64,000 nucleotides of DNA from Roseateles toxinivorans (lineage in GTDB: Bacteria > Pseudomonadota > Gammaproteobacteria > Burkholderiales > Burkholderiaceae_C). A program made the translations under genes and the position numbers. Every line of letters starts with the position of its first letter. Positions within the stretch are counted from its first letter, which is position 1. Below the pieces are notes generated by a model. The model had not been told where the DNA came from and did not search any database. It worked only from the letters and a program-made list of their open reading frames with translations. This document shows, in pieces, positions 43,983 to 53,032 of the stretch. The DNA lies in NCBI RefSeq assembly GCF_004362525.1, contig NZ_SNXS01000001.1, positions 358,520 to 422,519 on the forward strand. The letters are read 5' to 3'.

Positions 43983-45230
43983 TTGAAACCCGCGATGAAG
44001 ACCGTTTCCAAGTCCGACAAGCTGGCCAGCGTCTGCTATGACATCCGCGGCCCCGTGCTGGACAAGGCGCGGCAGATGGAGGACGAGGGCCACAAGATCA
44101 TCAAGCTGAACATCGGCAATATCGCCGCCTTCGGCCTGGAGCCGCCCGACGAGATCGTGCAGGACATGATCCGCAACCTGCCCCATGCGGCCGGCTACAC
44201 CGACTCCAAGGGCCTGTTCGCGCCGCGCAAGTCGGTCGTGCACTACTGTCAGGAGAAGCGCATTGCCGGCGTCACCGTCGATGACGTGTATCTGGGCAAT
44301 GGCGCCTCCGAGCTGATCGTGATGAGCATCAACGCGCTGCTCAACAATGGCGACGAGGTGCTGCTGCCCGCCCCTGACTATCCGCTGTACACCGCCGCCG
44401 TGGCGCTGTCGGGCGGCACGCCGGTGCACTATCTGTGCGACGAGCAGAGCGACTGGATGCCCGACATCGCCGACATCAAGTCCAAGATCACCGAGCGGAC
44501 CAAGGCCATCGTCGTCATCAACCCGAACAACCCGACCGGTGCGCTCTATCCGGACAGCGTGCTGCTGGAGATCATCGAGGTGGCGCGCCAGCACCAGCTG
44601 ATCATCTTCGCCGACGAGATCTACGACAAGACGATCTATGACGGGCACGGCCACACCAGCATCGCCTCGCTGGCCGACGATGTGCTGTGCGTGACCTTCA
44701 ATGGCCTGTCGAAGAACTACCGCTCCTGCGGCTACCGCGCCGGCTGGATGGTGGTGTCGGGCGAGAAGCGCCATGCGCGCGACTACATCGAGGGCCTGAA
44801 CATGCTGGCCTCGATGCGGCTGTGCGCCAACACACCGGGCCAGCTGGCGATACAGACGGCGCTGGGCGGCTATCAAAGCATCAAGGACCTGGTGGCGCCG
44901 GGCGGCCGGTTGGCCCGCCAGCGCGACCAGGCCTACGACCTGCTGACGCAGATTCCGGGCGTGTCGGTGGTCAAGCCCAAGGCGGCGCTGTATATGTTCC
45001 CGCGGCTGGACCCGAAGATGTACCCGATCGCCAACGACCAGCAGTTCGCCTACGACCTGCTGGCCGAGGAGAAGGTGCTGATCGTCCAGGGTACCGGCTT
45101 CAACTGGCTGCAGCCCGACCACTTCCGCCTCGTATTCCTGCCCAATACCGATGACCTGGCCGAGGCGGTGGGCCGCATCGCCAGGTTCCTGGACCACTAT
45201 CGCAAGCGCCACTCGGCGCACTCCCTCTGA
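43983..45230 (+). CDS. AlaC-type pyridoxal-phosphate aminotransferase
   Basis: This class I aminotransferase (415 residues) probably makes alanine from pyruvate and glutamate, supplying or balancing branched-chain and alanine pools. It has GNGASELIVMSINALLNNGD for cofactor binding, VINPNNPTGALY, FADEIYDKTIYDG and the PLP lysine in FNGLSKNYRSCGYRAGW. The TTG at 43983 is preferred because AGGAG sits 8 bases before it; the ATG at 43995 would be 20 bases from that site. Homologues named alaC, alaA or yfdZ cannot be separated by eye. hom follows after 38 bp. Confidence 0.88.
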   Translation: MKPAMKTVSKSDKLASVCYDIRGPVLDKARQMEDEGHKIIKLNIGNIAAFGLEPPDEIVQDMIRNLPHAAGYTDSKGLFAPRKSVVHYCQEKRIAGVTVDDVYLGNGASELIVMSINALLNNGDEVLLPAPDYPLYTAAVALSGGTPVHYLCDEQSDWMPDIADIKSKITERTKAIVVINPNNPTGALYPDSVLLEIIEVARQHQLIIFADEIYDKTIYDGHGHTSIASLADDVLCVTFNGLSKNYRSCGYRAGWMVVSGEKRHARDYIEGLNMLASMRLCANTPGQLAIQTALGGYQSIKDLVAPGGRLARQRDQAYDLLTQIPGVSVVKPKAALYMFPRLDPKMYPIANDQQFAYDLLAEEKVLIVQGTGFNWLQPDHFRLVFLPNTDDLAEAVGRIARFLDHYRKRHSAHSL

Positions 45231-45268
45231 CATCAAACCGCAGGGCGCCCGGTGGCGCATGAGCTGAC

Positions 45269-46579
45269 ATGAAACCAATGCAAGTGGGCCTGATCGGGGC
45301 CGGCGTCGTCGCCACGGGCGTGGCCAAGGTGCTGGAACGCAACCAGAACGAAATCATGCGCCGTGCCGGCCGCGGCATCCAGGTCACCCATGTGGGTGCG
45401 CGCAATCTGGACAAGGCGCGCAGCACCCTGGGTATCGCGGCCGACTACAGCAGCCAGCTGGAGGCCGTCGCCACCCACCCGGACGTGGACATCGTCGTCG
45501 AGCTGATCGGCGGCACGACGCTGGCCAAGGACCTGGTGCTGAAGGCGATTGCCGCCGGCAAGCATGTGGTCACTGCCAACAAGGCCCTGCTGGCCGTGCA
45601 TGGCACCGAGATCTTCGCCGCGGCCCGCGACAAGGGTGTGATGGTCGCCTTCGAGGCCGCCGTCGCCGGTGGCATTCCCATCATCAAGGCATTGCGCGAG
45701 GGGCTGACGGCCAACCGCATCGAATGGATCGCCGGCATCATCAACGGCACGACCAACTTCATCCTCAGCGAGATGCGCGCCAAGGGCCTGGACTTCGGCG
45801 TGGTGCTGAAAGAGGCCCAGCGCCTGGGCTATGCCGAGACCGACCCGACCTTCGACATCGAAGGCGTCGATGCGGCGCACAAGCTGACCATCATGAGCGC
45901 GATCGCCTTCGGCACGCCGGTGCAGTTCGACCGCGCCCATATCGAGGGCATCACCAAGCTGCAGGCCACCGACATCAAGTACGCCGAGCAGCTGGGCTAC
46001 CGCATCAAGCTGCTGGGCATCACGCGCCGCCGTGACCACGGTATCGAACTGCGCGTGCACCCGACCTTGATCCCTGCCAAGCGCCTGATCGCCAATGTCG
46101 AGGGCGCAATGAACGCCGTCGTCGTGCAGGCCGACGCCGTGGGCACCACGCTGTATTACGGCAAGGGCGCCGGCTCCGAGCCTACCGCCTCGGCCGTTGT
46201 TGCCGACCTGGTGGACATCACCCGCCTGCACACCGCCGATCCCGACCACCGCGTGCCGCACCTGGCCTTCCAGCCCGATGCGATGAGCGATGCGCCCATA
46301 CTGGCGATGGACCAGGTCATCACCTCGTTCTATCTGCGCCTGACGGTGGCCGACGAGGCCGGCGTGCTGAGCCGCATCACCGGCATCCTGGCCGAGCACG
46401 ACATCTCGATCGACGCCGTGCTGCAGCGCGAATCGGCCGAAGGCGAGCGCCAGACCGATCTGATCATCCTGACCCATGACACGCTTGAGGGCAGCATGAA
46501 CAAGGCCTTGGCGCAGATGCAGGCACTGCCTACCGTCTTGGCACCCATCGTCAGAATCCGCAAGGAGGAGCTGGCGTGA
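45269..46579 (+). CDS. hom: Homoserine dehydrogenase
   Basis: Hom reduces aspartate semialdehyde to homoserine on the way to threonine and methionine. The 436-residue protein has the nucleotide-binding start VGLIGAGVVATGVAKVLE, the catalytic region IEWIAGIINGTTNFIL with FEAAVAGGIPIIKALREGL, and a C-terminal ACT domain (LTVADEAGVLSRITGILAEH at about 350-370), which gives allosteric control, probably by threonine. It overlaps thrC as GTGA, so the two are translated together. Confidence 0.97.
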   Translation: MKPMQVGLIGAGVVATGVAKVLERNQNEIMRRAGRGIQVTHVGARNLDKARSTLGIAADYSSQLEAVATHPDVDIVVELIGGTTLAKDLVLKAIAAGKHVVTANKALLAVHGTEIFAAARDKGVMVAFEAAVAGGIPIIKALREGLTANRIEWIAGIINGTTNFILSEMRAKGLDFGVVLKEAQRLGYAETDPTFDIEGVDAAHKLTIMSAIAFGTPVQFDRAHIEGITKLQATDIKYAEQLGYRIKLLGITRRRDHGIELRVHPTLIPAKRLIANVEGAMNAVVVQADAVGTTLYYGKGAGSEPTASAVVADLVDITRLHTADPDHRVPHLAFQPDAMSDAPILAMDQVITSFYLRLTVADEAGVLSRITGILAEHDISIDAVLQRESAEGERQTDLIILTHDTLEGSMNKALAQMQALPTVLAPIVRIRKEELA

Positions 46580-47982
46580 AGTACATCTCCACCCGCGGTG
46601 ACAAAACCGAACGCAGCTTCTGCGACATCCTGCTCGAAGGCCTGGCGCCCGACGGCGGGCTGTATCTGCCGACGCACTATCCGCAGATCGACGATGCGAC
46701 GCTGACGAAGTGGCGCAAGCTGAGCTACGCCGAGCTGGCCTTCGAGATTCTGTCGCTGTACATCAGCGACATCCCGGCCGCCGACCTGCGCGCGATCACG
46801 GCCAAGGTTTACACCGAGGAAGTGTTCGGCACCAAGGCGATCACGCCCTTGAAGCCGCTGGAGCCCGGCCTGGTGCTGGAAGCCCTGTCCAACGGCCCGA
46901 CGCTGGCCTTCAAGGACATGGCCATGCAGTTGCTGGGCGCGCTGTTCGAGTACGAACTTGGCCGGCGCGGTGAGCAGCTGAACATCCTCGGCGCGACCTC
47001 GGGCGACACCGGCAGCGCCGCCGAGTACGCGATGCGCGGCAAGCGCGGCGTCAATGTGTTCATGCTGAGCCCCAACGGTCGCATGAGCGCCTTCCAGCAG
47101 GCGCAGATGTTCAGCCTGCCCGATGCCAACATCCACAACATCGCCATCGAAGGCGTGTTTGACGACTGCCAGGACATCGTCAAGGCGGTGTCTAACGATC
47201 TGGACTTCAAGCGCAAATACCGCATAGGCACCGTCAACTCGATCAACTGGGCGCGGCTGCTGGCCCAGGTGGTCTATTACTTCGCCGGCTATATCCAGGC
47301 GACGAAGTCGAACGAGGAGAAGGTCAGCTTCACCGTGCCCTCGGGCAATTTCGGCAATGTCTGCGCCGGCCATGTGGCCCGTTCGATGGGCCTGCCGATC
47401 AAGCAATTGGTGGTGGCCACCAACGAGAACGATGTGCTGGACGAGTTCTTCCGCACCGGCAGCTACCGCGTGCGCGGCAGCGCCGAGACTCACGAGACCT
47501 CGAGTCCTTCGATGGACATTTCCAAGGCCTCGAACTTCGAGCGCTTCGTGTTCGATCTGCTGGGCCGCGACGGCGCCCGCACCAAGGCCTGCTTCAAGGA
47601 TGCGTTGAACGCCAGCGGCGCCTTCAGCATCACGGCGGACGAGTTCGCGCGCATCGCCGGTTTCGGCTTCGCGTCCGGCAGCAGCCGTCACGCAGACCGT
47701 CTGGCCACCATTCGCGCGACCTACGAAAAAACCGGCGTGATGGTGGACACGCACACGGCCGATGGCCTGAAGGTGGCCCGCGAGCATCTGCAGCCGGGCA
47801 CGACGATGATCGTGCTGGAGACCGCCTTGCCGGCCAAGTTCGCCGAGACGATACGCGAGGCGCTGGGCGTCGAGCCGCCACGGCCGGCCGCGCTGGCCGA
47901 TCTGGAGTCGCGCCCGCGCCGCGTCACCGTGATGGCTTCCGATGTGGACGCCGTCAAGCGCTATGTGGTCGAACATGTCTGA
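46576..47982 (+). CDS. thrC: Threonine synthase
   Basis: ThrC converts O-phosphohomoserine to threonine with pyridoxal phosphate. The 468-residue protein starts with GTG as MKYISTRGDKTERSFCDILL and has the PLP lysine in NGPTLAFKDMAMQLLG, ILGATSGDTGSAAEYAMRGK and FTVPSGNFGNVCAGHVARSM, all hallmark positions. Its GTG overlaps the hom stop. mobB starts 6 bp downstream, joining amino acid and Moco genes in one run. Confidence 0.97.
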   Translation: MKYISTRGDKTERSFCDILLEGLAPDGGLYLPTHYPQIDDATLTKWRKLSYAELAFEILSLYISDIPAADLRAITAKVYTEEVFGTKAITPLKPLEPGLVLEALSNGPTLAFKDMAMQLLGALFEYELGRRGEQLNILGATSGDTGSAAEYAMRGKRGVNVFMLSPNGRMSAFQQAQMFSLPDANIHNIAIEGVFDDCQDIVKAVSNDLDFKRKYRIGTVNSINWARLLAQVVYYFAGYIQATKSNEEKVSFTVPSGNFGNVCAGHVARSMGLPIKQLVVATNENDVLDEFFRTGSYRVRGSAETHETSSPSMDISKASNFERFVFDLLGRDGARTKACFKDALNASGAFSITADEFARIAGFGFASGSSRHADRLATIRATYEKTGVMVDTHTADGLKVAREHLQPGTTMIVLETALPAKFAETIREALGVEPPRPAALADLESRPRRVTVMASDVDAVKRYVVEHV

Positions 47983-47988
47983 GCGGCC

Positions 47989-48546
47989 ATGAAGGTACTG
48001 GGCCTCTGTGGCGCTTCGGGCGCCGGCAAGACCACCGTCGCCGAGGGCCTGATCAAGGCGCTGCGTGAGGCGGGTCAGCGCATCTCGGTGGTCAAGCATG
48101 CGCACAAGCGCTTCGATATCGACCATCCGGGCAAGGACTCGTTCCGCCACCGCGCGGCGGGTGCGTTCGAGGTGATCATCGCGAACAGCCGGCGTCTGGC
48201 CAAGGTCCGCGAGTTCGAGTCGGAGGTGGACCTCAACGTTGATCAGCTGCTGGCCGAACTGGCCGACAACGGCGAGGTCCGCAACTGGGCCCTGGTCGAG
48301 GGCTTCAAGCATGCCTCGCTGTTGAAGCTGGAGGTCTGGCGCAGCGCGGTGGGCGGCCCGGTGCTGTACCCCGAGGATCCCTATGTCGTCGCAGTCGTGA
48401 CCGACGCGCCGGATGGGCTGCCGGTGGCCACCGGCCTGCCGGTCTTCACCATGGGCGACTCGGCCGCATTGCTGCAATTTCTGATGCAAGATGCGGCTCG
48501 ATATGACTACCACAGCCCCTATGCCGACGAGTCCTCCGACGCCTGA
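47989..48546 (+). CDS. mobB: Molybdopterin-guanine dinucleotide biosynthesis adaptor MobB
   Basis: MobB is a GTP-binding helper of MobA. The 185-residue protein has Walker A GASGAGKTTVAEGLIK at the start, KHAHKRFDIDHPGKDSFRHR and ALVEGFKHASLLKLEVWR, which are MobB signatures. Its 3' end overlaps the next moeA by 44 bp in another frame. mobA is not here but in the other Moco locus at 18.6 kb. Confidence 0.93.
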   Translation: MKVLGLCGASGAGKTTVAEGLIKALREAGQRISVVKHAHKRFDIDHPGKDSFRHRAAGAFEVIIANSRRLAKVREFESEVDLNVDQLLAELADNGEVRNWALVEGFKHASLLKLEVWRSAVGGPVLYPEDPYVVAVVTDAPDGLPVATGLPVFTMGDSAALLQFLMQDAARYDYHSPYADESSDA

Positions 48547-49783
48547 AAAGCTTCCCGCACTGCAAAGCCTGGACGAGGCGCTGGCCCGGCTGTTGACGGC
48601 CGTTGCTCCACTGGGCGAGGCCGAGACCGTTTCGACTTTCGATGCGCTGGGCCGGGTGCTGGCGCGGGACGTGGTCTCCACCATCGATGCGCCGCCGGCC
48701 GACAACACGTCCATGGATGGTTATGCCATGCGCGCCGCCGATGTGCCCGCCGCCGGCACCGTGTTGCCGGTCGCGCAGCGCGTGCCGGCTGGCATCGTCG
48801 GCGCCGTGCTGCGACCTGGCACGGCCGCCCGCATCTTCACCGGCGCGCAGATTCCGCTCGGCGCCGATGCGGTGGTGATGCAGGAGTTGTGCGAAGGCAT
48901 TCCGGGCGAGGGCCTGGGCTCGGTTCGTGTCAACGAAGTGCCGCAGGCCGGCCAGTGGATACGCCGCCGCGGCGAGGATGTGGAGCAGGGCGCCGTGGTG
49001 CTCCATGCCGGCCACCGGCTGGACCCTGCTGCGCTGGGTCTGGCCGCGACGGTCGGCGCCGCCACGCTGCAGGTCGCCCGCCGCCCGCGCGTCGCGCTGT
49101 TCTCCACCGGCGACGAGCTGGCCATGCCCGGCGAGGTGCTCAAGCCCGGCGCGATCTACAACTCGAACCGCTTCACGCTGCGTGGCCTGCTGCAGGCGCT
49201 GGGCTGCGAGATCACCGATCTGGGCATCGTCCCCGACCGGCTGGACGCCACCCGCGCCGCACTGCGCGAGGCCGCAGCCGGCAACGACCTGATCATCACC
49301 TCGGGTGGCGTGTCGGTTGGCGAGGAAGACCACCTGCGCCCGGCCGTGCAGGCGGAAGGGCGGCTCGACCTGTGGCAGATTGCGATCAAGCCGGGCAAGC
49401 CGCTGGCCTTTGGTGAGGTGCGCCGTGAAGAGGGATCGGGCAGCGCCTGGTTCATCGGCCTGCCGGGCAACCCGGTGTCCAGTTTCGTGACCTTCATGCT
49501 GCTGGTGCGGCCGGTGATTCTGCGGCTGCAGGGCGCCACGGCGCTGACTCCCCAGGCGCTGACCCTGCGCGCGGATTTCGACTGGCCCAGGCCCGACCGC
49601 CGCCGCGAGTTCCTGCGCGTGCGGCTCAACGCCCAGGGCGGGCTGGACCTGTTCCCCAACCAGAGCTCGGGCGTGCTGACCTCGGCCGTCTGGGCCGATG
49701 GCCTGCTGGATCTGCCGGCCGGGCAGCGAATAGCCTGCGGAGACGCCGTGCGCTTTCTGCCGATGGCGGGGCTGATGTCATGA
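48503..49783 (+). CDS. moeA: Molybdopterin molybdotransferase MoeA (copy 2)
   Basis: This is a second MoeA of 426 residues with APPADNTSMDGYAMRAADVP, LFSTGDELAMPGEVLKPGAI, YNSNRFTLRGLL and ITSGGVSVGEEDHLRP. It keeps the same motifs as copy 1 but differs in many positions, so it is not a recent copy. An ATG at 48491 would add four residues. It overlaps mobB upstream and moaD downstream. Duplicate moeA genes are common in this order and may serve different molybdoenzymes or different cofactor forms. Confidence 0.95.
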   Translation: MTTTAPMPTSPPTPEKLPALQSLDEALARLLTAVAPLGEAETVSTFDALGRVLARDVVSTIDAPPADNTSMDGYAMRAADVPAAGTVLPVAQRVPAGIVGAVLRPGTAARIFTGAQIPLGADAVVMQELCEGIPGEGLGSVRVNEVPQAGQWIRRRGEDVEQGAVVLHAGHRLDPAALGLAATVGAATLQVARRPRVALFSTGDELAMPGEVLKPGAIYNSNRFTLRGLLQALGCEITDLGIVPDRLDATRAALREAAAGNDLIITSGGVSVGEEDHLRPAVQAEGRLDLWQIAIKPGKPLAFGEVRREEGSGSAWFIGLPGNPVSSFVTFMLLVRPVILRLQGATALTPQALTLRADFDWPRPDRRREFLRVRLNAQGGLDLFPNQSSGVLTSAVWADGLLDLPAGQRIACGDAVRFLPMAGLMS

Positions 49784-50037
49784 CGATGAAGATTCATCTG
49801 CGCTATTTCGCCTCCTTGCGCGAGGCCCTGGGTTCCACCGAGACGGTCGAGATCGAGGTCGGCAGCACCGTCGGTGCGCTGCGTGATCAGTTGATCGCCC
49901 GTGGTGAGCCGCACGCCGGTGCACTGGCCCGCGGCCGGGCGCTGCGCGCGGCGCTGAACCAGACCCTGTGCGACGAATCGGCGCCGATTCCCGATGGCGC
50001 CGAGGTGGCGTTCTTCCCACCGGTGACCGGGGGCTGA
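49780..50037 (+). CDS. moaD: Molybdopterin synthase small subunit MoaD
   Basis: MoaD is a ubiquitin-like sulphur carrier whose C-terminal Gly-Gly thiocarboxylate donates sulphur to make molybdopterin. The 85-residue protein ends VAFFPPVTGG with the required double glycine and has IPDGAEVAFFPP before it, typical of MoaD. It starts within moeA (4-bp overlap) and is followed by moaE after one base. Confidence 0.96.
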   Translation: MTMKIHLRYFASLREALGSTETVEIEVGSTVGALRDQLIARGEPHAGALARGRALRAALNQTLCDESAPIPDGAEVAFFPPVTGG

Positions 50038-50038
50038 G

Positions 50039-50518
50039 ATGTCAGTCGCCATCCAGACCCAGGATTTCGATCTCACGACCGAGGTCGCGGCCCTGCATGC
50101 CGGCAACGGCGGTGTCGGTGCCATCGTCAGTTTCGTCGGCACGGTGCGCGATCGGGGTCAGGATCAGGCCATCAGCCTGATGGAGCTGGAGCATTACCCA
50201 GGCATGACCGAGCGGGCGATAGAGGCCATGGTTGACGAGGCGCACAAGCGCTTCGACATCCTCGGCGCCCGTGTCATCCATCGCGTCGGCGTGCTGCAGC
50301 CGCTGGAGCAGATCGTGCTGGTGGCGGTCACGTCCAGGCACCGCGGCCAGGCCTTCCAGGCCTGCGAGTTCCTGATGGACTATCTGAAGACCCAGGCGCC
50401 GTTCTGGAAGAAGGAGACCACGCCCGAAGGTGCGCGCTGGGTCGATGCGCGCAGCGTCGATGACGCGGCGCTGGCCCGCTGGGGCATACAGGCCGGCAAC
50501 GCTGCCGCAGACGTGTGA
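50039..50518 (+). CDS. moaE: Molybdopterin synthase large subunit MoaE
   Basis: MoaE forms the catalytic half of molybdopterin synthase with MoaD. The 159-residue protein has GAIVSFVGTVRDRG, LEHYPGMTERAIEAMVDEAH, RVIHRVGVLQPLEQIVLVAV and FLMDYLKTQAPFWKKE, with the conserved lysines of the active site. Its stop overlaps the crcB start as GTGA. Confidence 0.97.
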   Translation: MSVAIQTQDFDLTTEVAALHAGNGGVGAIVSFVGTVRDRGQDQAISLMELEHYPGMTERAIEAMVDEAHKRFDILGARVIHRVGVLQPLEQIVLVAVTSRHRGQAFQACEFLMDYLKTQAPFWKKETTPEGARWVDARSVDDAALARWGIQAGNAAADV

Positions 50519-50898
50519 GTGCTCTGTTGGCGCAGGCATCGATGGTGGCGCTGGGCGCCGCCGCCGGCGCGCTGGCACGCTGGGGCGCCGGTCTGTGGCT
50601 CAATGCCAGCTGGGGCGGTTTTCCGCTTGGCACGCTGCTGGTCAATCTGGTCGGTGGTCTGTTGATCGGCATGGCGCTGGAGTGGTTCGGCCGCACGCCG
50701 GACGAGATGCTGCGCCTGCTGCTGGTGACCGGCTTTCTGGGCGGGCTGACGACCTTCTCGGCCTTTTCCGGCGAGTCGCTGGCGCTGCTGCAGCGGGGCT
50801 CTCTCGGCATGGCGTTTGCCCACACCGCCGCCCATGTGCTGGGCGCGCTGGCCGCGGCCAGCCTCGGCCTGAAGCTGATCCAGCTGTGGCTCGACTGA
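50515..50898 (+). CDS. crcB: CrcB fluoride channel
   Basis: CrcB (Fluc) is a dual-topology membrane channel that exports fluoride. The 127-residue protein has four hydrophobic helices with GALARWGAGLWLNA, GTLLVNLVGGLLIGM (with the family asparagine) and TGFLGGLTTFSAFSGE, the G-F-x-G-x-x-T-T-F-S motif being diagnostic. The start is a GTG overlapping moaE. No riboswitch space exists before it, so fluoride control must act elsewhere or not at all. Confidence 0.96.
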   Translation: MSALLAQASMVALGAAAGALARWGAGLWLNASWGGFPLGTLLVNLVGGLLIGMALEWFGRTPDEMLRLLLVTGFLGGLTTFSAFSGESLALLQRGSLGMAFAHTAAHVLGALAAASLGLKLIQLWLD

Positions 50899-50899
50899 C

Positions 50900-51910
50900 A
50901 TGACCATGCTGCTGAAGGTCGGTGAACTCGCCAAGCGTGCCGGCCTGACGGTGCGCACCCTGCATCACTACGACAGCATAGCCCTGCTGCGCCCCTCGGC
51001 TCGCTCCGACAGCGACTACCGCCTGTACAACCAGGGCGACATTGCCCGCCTGCACGGCATCCAGGCGCTGCGTGGCCTGGGCCTGCCGCTGGACGAGATC
51101 GGCCGGCTGCTGGATAGCGGCGGGGCCGACCTGCCGCTGATCGTCGAGCGCCAGCTGACCGCGCTGGAGGATCAGATCAAGCAGGCCAATGCACTGCGTC
51201 AGCGGCTGGAGTTGCTGCAGGCCAAGTTCGCCTCTGGCCGCGAGCCCGAGCTGGACGACTGGCTGTCCAGCCTGCAGCTGATGACCACCTGCGACAGCTA
51301 TTTCACCCCGGCCGAGATGAAGCTGATCTTCGGCAACTGGCCGGTGGTGGAGGCCGACTGGCAGCAGCTGGTGGCCGATGTCCATGCGCTGATGGCCACC
51401 GGCGTGGGCTCGGATGACCCGCTGGTGCAGCCGCTGGCCCAGCGCTGGATGAATCTGATGCACGACTGGATGCGCGGCGACTTCGATCTGATGGAGCGCT
51501 GGGGCAGGATGTATTTTGCCGAGCCGGGCCTGCATGCCGGTGCTGGCCCGAATCTGGCCATGGTCAGCTTCATCGACCAGGCCGTGCAGCTGCGCCTGGG
51601 CTTGTTGCGCCGCTACATCAGCGACGCCGACCTGCGCCGCATCGGCAATGTGCCGCAGCACGAGTGGCGGGCCATGGCCGCGGCGGTGCAGGGGCTGATC
51701 GATGCGCAGGCATCCCCGGACGGCTCGGAAGCCCGCGCGCTGCTGCCGCGCTGGCTGGCCCTGATGGAGCGCTCCAGCCAAGGCGACGCACAGCTGCGCG
51801 CCAAGCTGCAACAGGCATACGAGCGCGAACCGCTGCTGCGCCTGGGCGCTGCGCTGACCGAGGCGCAGCGCGCCTTCCTGATGCAGGTGGCCGATGCCAT
51901 CAAGGCCTAA
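50900..51910 (+). CDS. MerR-family regulator with TipAS-type domain
   Basis: The 336-residue protein has an N-terminal MerR DNA-binding domain (LLKVGELAKRAGLTVRTLHH, residues 4-23, then YDSIALLRPSARSDSDYRLY), a coiled-coil dimerisation helix at about 85-115 and a C-terminal region of about 190 residues with MMDWMRGDFDLM-like helices that matches the TipAS antibiotic-sensing domain. TipAS proteins bind peptide antibiotics or other ligands covalently through a cysteine. The ATG lies two bases after crcB. The target genes are unknown. Confidence 0.83.
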   Translation: MTMLLKVGELAKRAGLTVRTLHHYDSIALLRPSARSDSDYRLYNQGDIARLHGIQALRGLGLPLDEIGRLLDSGGADLPLIVERQLTALEDQIKQANALRQRLELLQAKFASGREPELDDWLSSLQLMTTCDSYFTPAEMKLIFGNWPVVEADWQQLVADVHALMATGVGSDDPLVQPLAQRWMNLMHDWMRGDFDLMERWGRMYFAEPGLHAGAGPNLAMVSFIDQAVQLRLGLLRRYISDADLRRIGNVPQHEWRAMAAAVQGLIDAQASPDGSEARALLPRWLALMERSSQGDAQLRAKLQQAYEREPLLRLGAALTEAQRAFLMQVADAIKA

Positions 51911-51931
51911 GCCTCAGGCCTTGATGGCGGT

Positions 51932-52858
51932 TCAGTCTCTGCGCCGGCCGCGGGCCAGCTTTCTGCCGCTCAATGCACCCAGTCCCAACAGCATCAGGAC
52001 CCAGCTGCCCGGCTCCGGCACCGCGCTCACGGTAATACTGCTGACCGCGCCCCCAATGACGAACACGACCTCGCTGCGCTGCGTATGCGTGCTCACCCAG
52101 TCCAGGGCCAGCTGGTAGTCGTCCTGGTTGGCGTAGTCGGACTCCAGCACCTCAATGCTTGCCTGGCCAGAGGCCTGCAGCGAGAAGATCGCGGTGTCGA
52201 AGCCGCCGACATTGATCTGCGAGGGCAGGGACGTGCCGCTAATCGCCAGGCCCTTGCTGTCGCGCAGCGCAATGCCCATGAACTGGAAGCTCAGCTGGCT
52301 GTAGCTCATATGCAGCGGCATCGCGGCCAGCGCCGGCGCTGCCTGCTGGAACGACCAGGGCGATTGAAGAGGGTCGAACGCGGTTGATTGAGGGGTGGCC
52401 AGGGAGAAGTCGAGCGAGCCGCCGGACAGTGGGCCGAAGTCCCAGGGCACGGAGAGCACGTCGATAGTGCCGAGGCGGTTGTCGCCAATGAACACCCGCG
52501 TCTGGTCGCGGACCAGCGCCTGTGTCGCGCCATTGCGCGTCACGGTCATGCCGAACTTCGCAGAGTAGGCCGCGAAATCCGACCCGGAAAGCACGGGCGC
52601 ACTGGTGCGGTCGTAGGAGAACCATCCGCCGAGGCTGGGGTTCTCCTGGGCAAAGGCCTGAAGCTCCGCCGATGGCGTGCCGACGGTATTGGACCAGGCA
52701 AGCATGCCGTTGCCATCCATCAGGCTGAGGGACAGCTGGTTGCCAAGCGCCCCGGTCTGGAAACTGAACACGGTCTCGGCCGCGTTGGCGTTGCAGGCTG
52801 TGCCGATCAGGGCGCAGGCAAGCGCCATGCCAGTGAGTGTGGTGTTGCTGTTGAGCAC
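51932..52858 (-). CDS. PEP-CTERM sorting domain protein 1
   Basis: The 308-residue protein has a signal peptide (SNTTLTGMALACALIGTACN, cut after NANA) and a C-terminal PEP-CTERM signal: VPEPGSWVLMLLGLGALSGR followed by a basic end. The tail directs the protein to exosortase/archaeosortase processing in the envelope. The rest is beta-rich with no known domain. The GTG start at 52858 has a GAGGAG site 6 bases before it. It lies 21 bp from the convergent MerR-TipAS gene. No exosortase gene is in the window. Confidence 0.88.
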   Translation of the reverse strand: MLNSNTTLTGMALACALIGTACNANAAETVFSFQTGALGNQLSLSLMDGNGMLAWSNTVGTPSAELQAFAQENPSLGGWFSYDRTSAPVLSGSDFAAYSAKFGMTVTRNGATQALVRDQTRVFIGDNRLGTIDVLSVPWDFGPLSGGSLDFSLATPQSTAFDPLQSPWSFQQAAPALAAMPLHMSYSQLSFQFMGIALRDSKGLAISGTSLPSQINVGGFDTAIFSLQASGQASIEVLESDYANQDDYQLALDWVSTHTQRSEVVFVIGGAVSSITVSAVPEPGSWVLMLLGLGALSGRKLARGRRRD

Positions 52859-52908
52859 AGGTCTCTCCTCGTTTTGATCGAGGCCTAGTGTCACCAGCCC
52901 GCGGCGAG

Positions 52909-52923
52909 GCGTCATTACCTGAA
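52909..52923 (-). promoter_or_regulatory. 15-bp element shared with the other PEP-CTERM promoter (site 1)
   Basis: The minus strand reads TTCAGGTAATGACGC, identical to the site at 56548-56562. It lies 50 bp before the start of PEP-CTERM gene 1 in the divergent region with the MFS gene. Its role as a promoter or regulator site is inference from identity and position. Confidence 0.6.
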
Positions 52924-53032
52924 CCGGTAGCGGAGTAGCGGCACTCCCTTGTTTCGGGGGGCAGGCGGCGATTGCAGAAAAACGCCTGATGCGCTTGACC
53001 CTCACGCCACGTCAGGCCGCACAGTGCGGGCC

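Noticed and set aside
50400-50515. Fluoride riboswitch before crcB
   Set aside because: The crcB start overlaps moaE, so there is no untranslated leader to hold it.
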